Assembly: GCA_033064195.1 (NCBI GenBank)
Contig: JARBJD010000013.1
Span: forward strand, 186,001 to 250,000
Source of the DNA: Blattamonas nauphoetae
Taxonomy: Eukaryota > Preaxostyla > Oxymonadida
Reading direction: 5' to 3'
Length of the DNA: 64,000 nucleotides
Part shown: one piece after another, positions 9,233 to 22,506 of the stretch
How the letters are laid out: each line of letters starts with the position of its first letter
Position numbering within the stretch: the first letter of the stretch is position 1
Translations under genes and position numbers: made by a program
Notes under the pieces: generated by a model
Seen by the model: the letters and a program-made list of their open reading frames with translations, nothing else
What the model was told of the DNA's origin: nothing
Databases searched by the model: none

Positions 9233-11440
9233 TCAGCTCAGCACTCGGTCACGCACATCCATCAGTCCAAGCAGCCTTCCCGCCAAGCCCTTCCTCACTC
9301 TGCTTGTCCTCGCAACTTTCACCATCACTGCCTCCTCCTCTTCTTCCAATCCTCCCCTCCCTTCTCCTCCTTCCGACAACAGTCCCCACCTCGCTCCTTC
9401 TCTCCGACTTTCCTCTTCTTCCCATCTCACTCCCATCTTTCTTAGGATCTGTCGAGTCACTCTCACAACTCGATCGTGTTGTTCTCGTTCCTCCTTCCTC
9501 TCCACTCTCTTCTCGTTCTCTTCGCGGCCTTCCTCCAACTTCACCAATCCCGCAAGTTCAAATCGAAGAAGGGCTCGGAGAATCTGCAGCGTCCCACTTT
9601 CTTTCATACGCGCCTTCTCCTTCTCGTCTTCACTCGATCTTCGGTTGTTTTCGCTGCTCTCCTCTTTCCCCTCCCTCTCCATCGACGACATCAACGCATT
9701 CAGCACTCCACTCCCCCTCATTCCCTCCCACTCTTCTTCCGCCTCTCGCAGCACGTGAAGTCCGCGCACGACCATCTCCACTCTCAACTCTCTCCCTTCC
9801 CCTCCTTCTTCCAGCATCCTCCCCACGAGACGCTCACACAAACACCCAACCATCCCCTCACACCTCATCACCCTCTCCCCCCACTCCTCCCGCAGCCATC
9901 GGAACTCCTCACGATTCTCTTCCCTGTTCACAAACGGCCCGGTCTCGCCCTCCTCTTCCATCTCAACCGCCGACTCCAGCCACCCCATCCCACTCTCCTC
10001 CACTCCCATCTCTTGCGTGGTCTCTCCCCTCCTCCCTTCCCCCTCTCCGCTGGTGTCCCTCAGACACCACAATCGGCTCTTCTCTTCCTCCATCCACTCG
10101 TACCGCTCTCGCTCGTTCCCCGCTTTCAATTCGTTCGCGCAAGTTCTCAATTTCTGCTGTGCTCTCCCTCCGATCTCAACCTCGTTCCATTCCATCTCGT
10201 CCTCATCCTCGTCTCTGTTCTCTTCCTCCCTCTCCCACCTCTTCCCTACCTCTTCTGACTCCGAATTGTTCCTCTCTTCCTCTCTCATCTCCCTCTCCAT
10301 GTTCCCCCTCTCAAACACCCAAATCCCTCGTCGATCCCGACCGACTCCCCCACGCCCAATCCACCCGTCCCATTCTCCTCCCCCTCTCCTCCCCATCCGA
10401 CTCACTCGCCGAAGCGTCGTCAACGACGTCCGAACAGCATCCCACCCCACCTCCCCCCACCCGCTCGACGCAACAAACAGTAGCTGATGCGACACCAGCG
10501 ACAGAATCCCAACCATCTCCACAACAGGCATCGGCAGTCTGAGATTGAAAAGAGAGAAAGAGAGGAAGAATGAGGGAAGAGGGAAGAAGAGGAGAGGGAC
10601 AACATGAAGGAGAGAAGAAAGAAGAACCAGAATCAACGTGTCTCCACACCTCCATCCTTCCGCCCCAAACCCGACCGTCCTCTCCGCTCTCCGCAGCTCT
10701 TCCCAAACCGCCCTCCTTCCTTCCTCCGCCCCACACCCCTCAAACACAGCGTCGTCGAACCCACTCACAAACATCAGCAGCGCCCACAAGCCCCATCGGC
10801 ACCATTCCAACGCGTCTCTCGCCAGCCCCCAACTCGACCCGCGGTTCGGCCCTACCCGCAGACAGAGCAGATCCCTCACCGAAGACGACCACCCCGCGAC
10901 CCTCCCTCTCCACTCCTCCTCTCGCCCGCCCACCCTCCTTTCTTGCTGTCCCGCCAGCCGTTCCTGCGTGCGCACTGTCAGCCATGTCGTTGTCTCCACG
11001 ATCGAGACCAGCAGTTCTCCAACAATCTGAGCGAAACACACAAAAACGCAAAAATCAGAGAAAACAGGAAGAACGACAAAGAAACAGAACGAACGACGAA
11101 AACACAAAATAGTCCTCCACCCAACACACCCCACTTTGAGCCACAATACTCCCCCACATCACGTTCCGATCTGCCGTCATCATCATCAGCGCGACTGTCT
11201 CTTCCAACGACCCAGCCAGATGAGGCGACGCAACACGCGACGCTCCTCTCCCTCCGCCTTCCTCTCTTCCGCCTGCACTCGTCCTCGTTCCTTCTGGTTG
11301 TTGGACAAAGACACGCGGCAGTTGTGTTCCAATTCTGACAAGATCAACAACAAAACAGCAAACAGAATTTGGGAAAGAGCCGCCTCTTCCCTTTCCGAGA
11401 TCGGTCGAGTCGAGTCGAAAAGAAGACGCAGAACCTGAAC
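9233..11440 (-). CDS. Multi-exon Glu/Arg/Gly-rich helical protein, unknown function
   Basis: The main exon covers 9,233-11,026, the C-terminal 590 or so residues. A GT...CAG intron at 11,027-11,105 (79 nt) joins it in phase 0 to an upstream exon ending GVCWVEDYF. The upstream exon reads on toward 11,440 (ISEREEAALSQILFAVLL, LSELEHNCRVSLSN), but a frame change near 11,200 means either another small intron or damage. A further in-frame candidate intron sits near 10,540-10,630, where a hydrophobic stretch ends at ATCTCAG; removing it gives GDTLPMPVVEMV. The body is helical, with Arg/Glu-rich linkers and Trp-Glu-Glu motifs, and recalls armadillo-like proteins. The coding strand is strongly purine-rich, which creates long Ser/Pro-rich open frames on the other strand that are shadows. 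Its 3' end was copied to 853-1,279. Function unknown. Confidence 0.55.
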
Positions 11441-11599
11441 ACACCCAAAACAGAAAAACATCACAAAACACGACACAATCCAACAAACCCAACAAATTTG
11501 AAAATGTGAACAGAAAACGCAATAAAAAGAATAAAACCGAACAAAAACGGAAGAATCAAGCTACTGCGAAGCAACAACACACGTGCAAATGTTGAAGTC

Positions 11600-11990
11600 C
11601 AACAGCGAGATCAGTCTTTGCCTGTTGTAACGTCATCCCGCCCTCCTCCTCACCCACCTCCACACTCCGCACAATCGCAATCGGGCTGAAGCAGACCACG
11701 CCGTGCACGAGCACTTCCAACAGCGCTGTCCCAAACTCCCACTCGTCCTTCTGCGGAAGGCAACAAACTGGAAGCGGCTGAAAGCGTCAGAACAAACAGC
11801 ACACACCGTACAGTCGTCTGTCTGCGTGCCAACCACGTTTGAGAGGCCTGGTACAAGGAACGGTATCGCCTCCAGGCCGAACACCATCTTGGCGAGCACC
11901 TTCTTCACGATTCGTTGCACTTCCCGTCTTCCTCTGTGCACTTCCGCTTCGTGGCCTTCTTCTGGCTGCTTCTGAAGTCGTGTTGGGGGT
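11600..11990 (-). pseudogene. Pseudokinase-like gene fragment
   Basis: Minus-strand pieces in two frames resemble parts of the degenerate kinase domain at 55,842-58,685. Around 11,970-11,860 is HRGRREVQRIVKKVLAKM followed by VFGLEAI, comparable to the helix preceding the catalytic loop. Around 11,755-11,600 is DEWEFGTALLEVLVHGVV and then IVRSVEVGEEEGG, comparable to FSLGLVLWEIETGCVPF of the intact copy. No HRD or DFG motif is seen between them and the pieces are not in one frame. I read this as a decayed fragment of a pseudokinase gene; it could instead be two exons of a gene whose splice sites I cannot place. Confidence 0.35.
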
Positions 11991-12773
11991 GTGTTGAACA
12001 TACTTGAATCTCGCGTTATGGGCTGCCCGAATTGGAGTCCCGGGAAAATTCTAATTTTGAAATTTGGGCATGAGGAATATGTGATGGACAAGGAAAAGTG
12101 GATTGCGAGAAAGTGAACCCTTTCTTTGTGTTTGATGATGTCGGGAGAAATGGGGAAATGATCACCAGTCACAAAGCAAGAACGGGCTTGACTGTGTTTG
12201 ACGTCGTCTAATCAATACAATAATGCATCTTTGCGGCTCCGAGAGAAGAATCAGATCAACAAGGGTTATTTCAGGTGCTGCACCAAATTGGAACCAGTAT
12301 TTGATGCGACGAAGCAAAGAAACGAGAGCTGAAGAGAAGGTCAGATTTCAAGATATATATCAAATTGATCAGGAGCTTGTATGTCAGATTTGATCGTTAG
12401 TGCGCCTATGAGTCATGCCAGACCGTTCCGCGGAACCATCCACATCACGATGTTCGGAGAGGAATTTTCTAAACTTGTCGCGATTTGGAGCAGATCAACA
12501 AAGAGTATATCCTTCAAAGTTCATTCCACGATGTTTTAGAGCCTATAAAATCAGTTTTCTTCATTGAAAACAGACCATTCATCTCCATGGTCCAGAAGTG
12601 GATATTGTTTGATGCGACGATCATGAAGGAAATATGATTGATATAAGCAACCAAATGCCTTGCAATTCCATTCAAATATGCATCCATGTGCACTGACAAC
12701 TTGACATGCGTCAACCACCTTGTCAAGCAACCATGATGGGGAAGGAAAGACATTCGCCCTTAATTCTAACTGT
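11991..12773. other. Intergenic stretch, nothing recognised
   Basis: No convincing reading frame, inverted repeat or tandem repeat was found. The sequence GATCAACAA(G/A)(G/A)GT occurs twice (near 12,255 and 12,493), each shortly after GAGCAGATC or similar, suggesting weak dispersed similarity. The right part presumably holds the promoter and 5' UTR of the large gene at 12,774. Confidence 0.4.
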
Positions 12774-15700
12774 ATGGCCGGATCACATCTTAACCTGCTT
12801 TTTCATGTATTTTCACGTCGTTTCAGCTCTGTTGGACTCACTACCAAGTTTGCTTATGAGAGTCAGTTCTCCATCCCTCTAAACTCGAAATTCACATCAA
12901 ATGTTTACAGTCGAGTTTTTTTTCTGTTTTTCACGAGTTTAGTCAATCTTTGTTGTCTTCAGATTCAGGTGGGCCGCCAAAGTTGACACTCCTCACCAGA
13001 CTAGCCAACTCGCCTGAGGTATCGTGCGGTTCCAATGATCTTCTCCCAGTTAGCACTCACCATCGATATGACTGGAACCCGACCTCTCTACCCCGGATAT
13101 TCTGGATAACCTGAGGACTATGTTGCGTGATGGAAAAGCTGGGCTTTTTTCCCTTCTATTTCCTCAACGTCAGAACCTGACATTTTTTGGATGCGTTATT
13201 GACACATTTCTCAAGTTTATACGATTGAAGAAGCTCCTTATCCGCTCATCAATTTATTCACATTTCCTTCCACTCTTCTTAACATCCATCAGTCTGCCTC
13301 TATCTAGTTTTTCACCATCACACCAACTCGATTCACAGTATGAACTCTTCTGATGTTATATCTGCTTCAAATTCCCAGAAATATAAGAGCGCCAAACTGT
13401 TCGTCCTCTTGAACGACTTTTTCATCTATTTTTAGTCCATAAGTCCCGGAAATCACACTGTTTGGTTTCAAGTTCGACCATCGTCATCCTATCGGATTTT
13501 TCGTTCCACAGAACTCGTTTTCAACTCAGATCACTCTTCTTCCTTTTGATGCAGGTTATTTCGGAAACGTTTATTGAGTATTAATCTCTCCACCATCTCA
13601 ACAAAATACTCCTTCAATTTCGACCCGATTTCCGAAAACATCGTAAAGAAATCGGAACCAAATTTCCATGGAGATGTCCCAAAGCCACTTTATGTTGACA
13701 TTGACTTGCTCAATTCGTCTTTCAATGAAGTGCTCCTTTTCTCAACTGATCTCGTCTCCTATATTGGGTAACTTCTCTATCACACATCACCCATGAGTCA
13801 TTACACCTTCATGTCACCAGAATTTTCGTTCTTTCAGAGTAACTTTGATGAAACCACAAGAAAGATCTGTCCATTGAAGAGTCTCTAAGGAATCCTCATG
13901 GGGGAGAATATTCCCCTGAAACATGATCTATACTTCTCTGAAGTTCTCTCACAGGCGTCAAACATTACAGGGATGACGTATGGCCATTTCCGGTCGAGAA
14001 CAAGTGATGACCTGATTTTGAGCTCGGTATGCTTTTTAATTGGAGATCACATGCCTGTATTGATATGCTTTGCAAACGTAGCTCACATCTCTGTCATTGT
14101 ATTCGTATTCAGTTGAGTCGAAAATGTACCTCCCGCGATACAAGTGTAACACGTGGAAAGAGATCCACACGTTGACAGTTGCACCTCAAAGAAACACGTA
14201 TGTTCCTGTTTCCCACCATTCTCTCTTCTTTTTGTGTTTGATATTTCAGAACAGATTGTGTTTTGGTTTTATCAGTTCATGGAGAATGGCTTCTTCTCCA
14301 ATGGAATTCGACGCAGTTTTTTGCGATGGCATCTGGTTCTCTGCAACAAGCCATCTCTGGATTTGTTCCCACGCCGACTGAACATCGATTTTTTCTGAAG
14401 CCTGTTTGTCTCTTCATTCTTGACATTTTTCAGTCTTTTGGTGAGCTTCTTTTCCCAATCCAAATCTCCCCGGATTCTCCGGAATGGTTTGAGAGGAGTA
14501 CTTGGAATTACTGTCGAACAGGAGATGAAAACGATCAAGTCTCATCAACCACAACGACTCCATCAAACACACCCTCATTCTCCGGAGCACCTGTCCCGAT
14601 CGTGTCGGTACGTGCTTTGCTTGTTGTTGATGATACGATATTCGTTGGGATCTCGTTCGATGGACCACCAGCATCCGTTTTGGAGGAGATATCAAAAAAC
14701 CAAAACGAGCCTCTCTCAACGACCCCCAAGCTGGTTGGATCAACAAACCGTTTTGTGATTAAGAACGGCCTTGAAGATGTATGGAATGTGAGACAACCTC
14801 GGGTCGATCGGGAAAGTGGAGATTCCGCCCAAGCCACCACAATTTGTGAAGCCAAGACATTTGTGTTTCTAGAAAACAAGCCAGATGAAGATTCAACACA
14901 GACTGATCAGAATAGTGAACAGGATTTTGTTATTCCGAGTGTATACTCGATCATTAACCGAGTTCGCCATGTGTTGATCCAACAAGCACTCCAAAGTCCG
15001 AAATTCCCGAAGTCATCATCAGATGTGGATGAAACACAAACTCCCCATGTTCAAGGAGAAGATCTTGTCGGAATGGGTGATGAATCACCTCTTTTGGAAG
15101 CCCCAACCGTCTCGCGAATGGACACCTGCTCAGCGTTTGTCCTGTGTGACACGGCCGCGTCAGTTGCACTGGTTCAGGTTGTTTTTGATTTCTCAAGACA
15201 ACGATTATGGATCTGGCGATCGTCATATGTTTCGCTGAGTCCCTCGTCATCACGTCTCCTGAAAGTGGAAGAGACGCAATTGAGAAGGCACTTGCGTGGA
15301 GCCAGCTTGATCACGATTGGTGAAATAGATTGCAAAACAGCAGACATCCACAAAACGGTTCTATCGTCAACAGTTGTCTCGAAAGAGGAAGGGGAAAATG
15401 TTAAGTCTGGACTGTCGTCTCTGAATGGATCGGAGAATTCGGAGATTCCATATCATGAAATAACGATCAGCGAAAACCCATCGTGCTCGGAATTGGCAGT
15501 TTTTATTTCCAGAGTGAGCAGGCAGATCGACGCGAACTGGAAGCAGCGCAACCCACTCAAAATTACCGCATCGGCAGCCAAACATCCCTTTCCGGCATCA
15601 TCAAACACACACGACGATGATTTTGTTCTGAGTCATCCGATTGCAGTGTTCGCCTGTGATTGTGTGCTTGTGATTCAACCGTCGCTCCAAGTGCTCTTCT

Positions 15701-18700
15701 TCTCTTTCGAAATGCCTCTTTTCGACGTACCTCTCTTCGCAATTTCTCGCCACCATAATCCAACAAATTCCCGCTCCCGTACAGCGTCAAGATCGCACTC
15801 CCAGTTCATCGCCGAAGATGTGATCTTCTTTGGCGGTGGACGCAGTCTGTTTTGCATTCAGAACGGAATTCTTCAACGAATCTACTTTCCTCACGCGTGG
15901 ACGACAATGGCACTAACCACGCCCTCCTTCTCCGCCCACACTCAAGACGACCACCCTCCCCTCCTCCCTCCGTCTGACAGCACAGACATCACTGAGAACT
16001 TCGAACGTCCAACAACAAACCCGGTTGCTCTGGTGGACTTTCTGCTTGTCTCTTCGCGGATTGGGAACCAGATTGTGATGAACCTGCCACAGAACCGGTT
16101 TTTGGAGCACGCCCTCCAAGACGAAGCGATCCCAGCGCATGTGATCAACACTTGTGTCCCCCAACAAGTGGAGAAGCCGATGATGATTGTGGGGATGCAG
16201 GATGTGCTGGCGAAGGGAGTGGGTGTGGGGAGCACGGGGGGATTATATTTGTCGAATGTTGGGCATTGGGTTGTGGGACAGATCCACTCGTATCGCTTCG
16301 ACAGTCTTCCGTCGTTTTTCGTGTCGAAGCTGAACATGAGCAGCGAAACGGACCAATTGCTTCTGATTTCAGCGAAGGATTCGAGATCGGATCGGAAGAG
16401 TGATGGAGCGAGACAGACGATGTTGCAAAACGACGAGGTTGGAGTGTCCTCGTATCGAACACTTCTCTACTCACTCTCCCTGTCGTCTTGCGACCCGCTG
16501 GATCCAGTTGCCTTTGGGGTGGCATCGGAACACAAAACAATCCTGTTCACATCGATCGCGTGTGGGTTGGTTCACGTTACGACGACGAAACTTGTTGTGA
16601 TTCCAACATCTCGATACACTCGTTCGCAGACGATGTCACCAGAGCTGATGTCTGCAATGGACGAAACACAATCGTTCGTCCTTTCTCCGATGGCACCGAC
16701 AGCGTCGAACAGCGTGACATGGACACCTCCCATCGCCTCCTCTTTGTCAGTGATTCTCAACTCTCTGCGGGAGGCACGCGGCCACAACAACGCCACATTC
16801 CCACCACATTTGAACGCAAAGCTGCTCGGAACGAGAGTGACGTCGAACAATACCACGCAAACACACAGTCGCTCAGACATCAGCAGGGCGTGTGCATCAA
16901 ACGAGATGATTGCAGTTTCGGTTGGTTGGGTTGTGTTTGTGTTTGTTTGGAGGAGTGTGATGCCCAAACGAGGGAGCGATGCCTCACCATCGCCGATGGG
17001 ACAAGGAACAGCATCAAAAATGGCTGACCGTCCGACTCCCATCCACGCCATCACACTCATCCAGACGCTGACATTCTCATCTCGCGTGTGTCATCTTTCC
17101 GCTGAGACGATCCATAACAAGACGTTTCTGTCGGTTGGATGTGGAGGCGATGGAATGTTTCATCTGTTCCGACTCGATCCAACAGCAGACTCGCTCGCGA
17201 TTGAGAAACACATCGCTGAGAAGCGGGAAGAGTACAAACGGATGCCAGTGACAGAGAAAGTGAAGCAGATTCCGAATGGGACAGACCCAATCCTTTTGCA
17301 CACCGGACGAGAACAGTTTGCGCAAAGCTGCACGTTCATTGAAGTTCGAGCCAACACCGAACGATTCATTCGAAATGTCCAACATCCAAGTTGGAGAATG
17401 ACTCATTTCTTCTCCATCCACCTTCGGAACGAGCCATCGAGTTCAGTCTTGTCAGCGATGAACGATTCCATCTTGTTGTGTGACTTGGCGCAGAAACACC
17501 GCGACGACATTCGAATCGCGTCGAATCTCGATTCTTCAGATGAAATGGGAAACGACACATCAACTGGATCATCTTGTGACACTCCTGTGTCGGATGAGAG
17601 CTCGTTGAATGAAAGAAGGAAAGACCCAGCACGAGGACAGAAGGCCGCTGTCCTGATGGTTGGAGTTCGTCAGGGCTCAGTGAGCTGGTCGATCATCCCG
17701 CTCTCCTTCCTCCTCCACACTCGTCTGGACGCCTCTGCCTCTCTCTCCCTCACCGACCAGCCCTCCCCCAGCGACATCCTCGTCCCTCCCCCTCTCAAAC
17801 TCCCGCGTGTTTTTTCATACTTCATTGGCCAACTGCCCGTTCAGATTGTTGAAGACAAAACCAGAATTTTCGTTTATTCAGATTCAACTGCGTACTGGCG
17901 ATGGAACGAGACGGCACAAGCGATGATGACAATGCCGGTGTATGCGAGCAACAAGTTTCATCGGATTGTGCCAATCACGTTGCTGGATGAGGAGGAGAGG
18001 GAGAAGACGAAGGTTTGGGTGATGATATTGATTGATTCTTCCTTCTTTGCTCTTTCTTCATCTTTCCCCGTTGTTCTCTCTTTTCTTCTTCTCTCTCGTT
18101 AATCTTGTGATCCTTTTTTCCTTGTCTCAGGTTTCTGAATCCCACAAGATCCCCACCCACGTCTGGATCGACACGACTGACCGCATCCTCACGTTCGGTC
18201 ACATCGAACAGAAATACGAAGTGGTGACGCAGAAGAGGCTGTTCAATTCCTGCCCCATCAAAGTGCTCTTCATCCCACAACTCCACGCAATCGGTGTTCT
18301 CACGCGAGAACCGATCAGTTTCAACAAGTTGAGAGGAAAACAAACACAGGATCTGTTGGCTGGTCTCCAAAAAACCGAAAAAACGTCAGACAAAGACGAG
18401 TCTGTGTCATTTGTGAGCCAGACAGGAACCATCGACACCACAGCAGAGAAGGAGCGGTGGCAGAAGCAACAGGACAGACTTCGTCTGATGACACTGCACT
18501 TGGGGAAAGAACAGGAGATGCGTCGTCGCCTCCCCTTTCGAGATCTGGTCCTAAATTACATCCTCCGCTCCGAGCCATCCATCGCACACTTCGTCAATTT
18601 TCTCAAACAGCCAACTGCTTTCGTGAAAGGCCCACTTCGGGATGCACTCGTCCACAGAAGACCCTCACACATCAACTCGAATCGAAAAACACTTCGGGAG

Positions 18701-21700
18701 AAGATTGCAAATCTTCCATTTCTGTTCTCGTCAGCGCCTTCCCCACATCTCTTTCTGTCCAAGGCATCGCAAGTCTCCACTTCAATGACATTCACACACC
18801 ACGTCATCGCTCACCACAATCTCGGATTCCATCCCCGAACTCCACGCTGTGACAGGAACGGCATCTCATTCTCCGATCTGGCCACAGAATACTTCCACAG
18901 GCAGCACTGCACTCATCCCATCCCCTTCCGACCGACCACAGAACGACCAGCGAACAACGATGTCCCGCTCGGATATTCCGCACAGACACCAAACGTGACT
19001 TGTCGATCAGCCACTTCGTCAAATTGGAAAAAGCCGCTGTTTGTGCCAAAGACAGCAGGCCCAAAGCATCCAAGTCCACAGAAACCTGGAAGTCGGCCGA
19101 AATCGATCAATTTTTCAGATTTATCACAAAATGACTCTTCTCACTCCGCGTCGACGTCGAACTGGGAATCTGAAACCAGTCCTCTCAACTCATCACGATT
19201 GGCCTCGGACACTTCGTCATTGTCCAATCCATCAATCGTGCTCGAGGATGGAACAGAACCGTTTTCGTATCCAGATTCGAGTCTGTACACCTTCAATCTT
19301 TACATTTTTGATGAAAATGACGTTCGAAATCTTCTTTGCCACGTTCCGCTGACAGCAATGAATTTTTCAACACGAGAATTGGTCCTGGACAAGGCCGTCT
19401 CAACCGAGCCATCAGCAGACGACGAAATCGATCCAACTCATGTCGTTCACAAACATGTTAAAACCGAACTCACGCTGGAGAACTACAACTTCACCGATAT
19501 CGCAATTGTCACCATCCCAACTCCAGAAGCTCTCGTCGAGATGCGCCAGATTGAGGAAACTGTCCGCATGCAGATGAAAATCTCTCGTTCCAGTTCAGAT
19601 CACGGAGAACATCATCTTGACCCCGACCAACTCGATATCACCCCGATGGGATCAGGGTTGACGCCGGACGAGGCATCAACGAAATACAGTCGAACGATCT
19701 TGGTCTTGTGTGGTCGTGAATGGAAACACGACCTGATCGAGCAAGTCCATCAGTCTGATCTCTTCTTGCTGGAACTCAAACGAAAGAAGATTTCGACCTT
19801 GGCTGAAAAATATGCGAAACTCGCTCTGAAATCTCACACACGAGGCGGCGAGATTCCTCGTCCAAGCTTCTCCGATCCTCGTCTGTTTCAATACACCGAC
19901 ACCGCTCCTGTCCACAACCCGACCACAGACGAGCTAATGAACATCATTGTTTGGCCGAAGGGTCGATTGAGAGTGATGGGCAACGTGCAGGGTGTGTTCA
20001 GCACTCGTTCACTTCTTGTCGCTCTGAACGGGCCGCAGGTTCTTCTCTTCAATCTCTCCCACACACTCGCCCACTGCAGCACAGTCAGCATGGAAGCCCT
20101 TCTCGCTGCCCAAAACCAATCCTTCACCACACCCGAAATGAGTGTGGAGCTCCCAAATTCATACCACTGTTCTTGTTGTCAGCCATTCTTCGACGAGCAC
20201 ATGCAGCCTCGCAGTGTCTTCCCTGCTCATTATTCGTACGTCACCATTCACTCATATTCCTCCTCCTGGCTCGGTCTCGCTGAATGGCGACAGAACACCC
20301 GAACTGAGCCTAGTCAGCACCAACTTCTCGCCCATTTGATCGCGACAATGGAAGCACCAGCTTGCATCACTGCTTTCGACATGAATTCCATCTTCACCAC
20401 AAACGTGCCGTTCATTCCGACGCGCTCTCTTTCTTATTCATTATCACAGTCCCATCGCCTCAGCAATCCCACCAAGACTGACCAGTCGATTCATTCGATT
20501 CTGTCGCATCTGATCCATTCTTCTGTCTTTCTTCCTCGTTTCTTTCGAATGGCCATGGTAGCAGCGCCGTGTTCGCTGTATGTCTGCGATCTCACTCTTC
20601 CACATGGTTTTCCTGTGTCACTCCAACACCCTCCACTCTTCACGAAATACTGTATTCTTTACACAATCTCATCTGTCTCCCATCCAAATTCTCACCGTTC
20701 ACCCGTCACCCCAATTCTCGATCCTCATCGCTCCTCTCTTCACAAAACACCAACCCCATGCCCTCAACACATCCCAGCCGACCCACTCCCACTCCAAAAG
20801 TTTTCTACTCTCAACCTCTCTGAAAGTATGAGCACACACTCCACTCTGCCTGAAGGGATCCTGCGCGTGCCAACATCTGAACTTCTAAAAATCGGAACCA
20901 ACTTCAACGTGACAGCAAAACACATTGCGTTGGGGTATCTACCATCACTCACTCATGCTGTGACTTTGATTGATTCAATCACGATTTGCGCGCTGGTCGA
21001 CAAAACGACAATTTTGATGATGCTCCACGACAGACCAGTTCCTCTCAGCTCTTCTATCATCATGCGACGACACTGTGCGAGGTGTGGGGAGTCGTTCAAT
21101 TGTGAGTATGTCAATCTTCCATCGTCACTTCGAGCCGTCGCAACTCGTGAGTTGACAGAACCACAACGATTCATTTTCAGTGTCTCTCACGCAACTTCGT
21201 TCGAAGAACAGAACATGGAAGAGAAATTCTATCAACACTTCAAAACACTTGCGTCGGAACTGGACACTCGCTGGGAGCACGCCAAACCGGAAGAAGTGAC
21301 GACGATGGAAGGACTCGACCACGCTCTTCGACGATATGGATTCGAATCATCACTCACACAGGTCGTTCACACGAAAGAATCCAACCCAATTTCCCAATTC
21401 AACGCGAACATCCTTCGTCATTTCCACAAATTCCAGCCGCTCTCGTATGAATCGTTCCTGCCACACAGACTCCGAATCATGCCACATTTCTCGCTCCAAA
21501 CATTTACAGACCTCGTTCCTATTCTGTCTCTCGGAACAGAAGGATCGTCCCACTTACTCAGCCCTCTCTACTCCGACAAGATCCCCATGTTGGACTCTTT
21601 CATGATGGAGTATAAACAACTTGTTCGTCGAAGCAGTTTCGGAGGTGTCTGGAAATGCCCAGGAGGCGGTCAGCAAACAGAATATGACGTTGAAGAACCT

Positions 21701-22399
21701 GTTTCGTACCGAAATTATGCGATTTCTGCAATCCCACTGCGCTATTTGAAAGAATCCAACTCCGAACAAGACGAACTGACCACCATCCTCTCGTATTTGA
21801 GCTCGTGCCCTCGTTATATATGTATTCCGTTGGTTTTGTCGTGTGGGCGAGTCTTGAGTGGACAGCTGATGGCGACGATGATGCAGAAACCACTCTCAAA
21901 ATCAACAACAACGTTCTCGTTTCCTACAGCCGATAACATCTCTCATGCTGTGTCGCTCATTCATGATTTGGCGTTGACACGAAACTGGTTCACAATCGAT
22001 GTCTGGTGGAGAATGAAAAACCGATTCGTCAGGTTGAAAGAACAGAACAAAGGTGTCAGCTCGATTGACATCCGCAAAAAAGTGATTCGGGAAGCGATAT
22101 CAATCTTCGATCGAAACACTGTCCCAAAATTACTTCGATTTTTGGTGTATCCATTCAACATTGTGACATTCTGGCCAACCGGCATGAAAGTCAAGTCAGA
22201 TTCGTCCGATGATGGGATCGGAGAAGAGATTTTGGGGAAAGATGGGATTTGGGACGAGAATCATTCGATGGGTGATGAGATGGAGGAGGTTTCTGATGAT
22301 TTTAACGATGATGAAGGCGACTGGTCTCGTGGGATGGCTCCCAACATTCTTGACGACCCTTCTTCCTCGCTTTTCCACACTTTAGTACCCCAATCGTGA
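12774..22399 (+). CDS. Very large intron-containing protein (~3,000 residues), possible beta-propeller scaffold
   Basis: The two major exons are certain: one ends at 18,012 and the next is 18,131-22,399, joined in phase 0 across a 118-nt GT...CTCAG intron (18,013-18,130), giving about 2,670 residues. Upstream, several short exons can be read: an ATG at 12,774 (MAGSHLNLLFHVFSRRF), a 53-nt intron at 12,910-12,962 that keeps frame, then pieces at 12,963-13,060, 13,440-13,767 and 13,838-14,199 with GTATG...TTTCAG introns at about 14,028-14,113 and 14,200-14,249. Exact exon joins there are unresolved and one stop remains near 13,886. Motifs such as YGHFRSRTSDDLILSS, SVGCGGDGMFHLFRL, FIGQLPVQIVEDKTRIFVY, RLRVMGNVQGVFSTRSLL resemble blades of CPSF-A/SF3B3/DDB1-type triple propellers. 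That assignment is tentative. Ser/Asp-rich acidic loops and an acidic C-terminus (DDGIGEE, DDFNDDEGD) are present. No signal peptide or membrane span; probably nuclear or cytoplasmic. Stop TGA. Confidence 0.65.
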
Positions 22400-22506
22400 T
22401 TAATTATTATTTCCTAGCTTTATTATCAGATGGTTTCCTCAATGTTAGGACGAAGATTCCTCTCTCACTGTCAGATATTTCAATTGTTGGGTAGATCAAA
22501 TTGTTC

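Noticed and set aside
9304-10542. Long Ser/Pro-rich plus-strand open frame (412 residues) and its neighbours up to 11,338
   Set aside because: Antisense shadow of the purine-rich minus-strand gene. The minus frame has helical periodicity and an intron that keeps frame, and its end is duplicated at 1,123-1,279.
18032-18130. Separate gene starting at 18,032
   Set aside because: The sequence 18,013-18,130 is an intron. The frame after it continues the protein that ends at 18,012 in phase 0.
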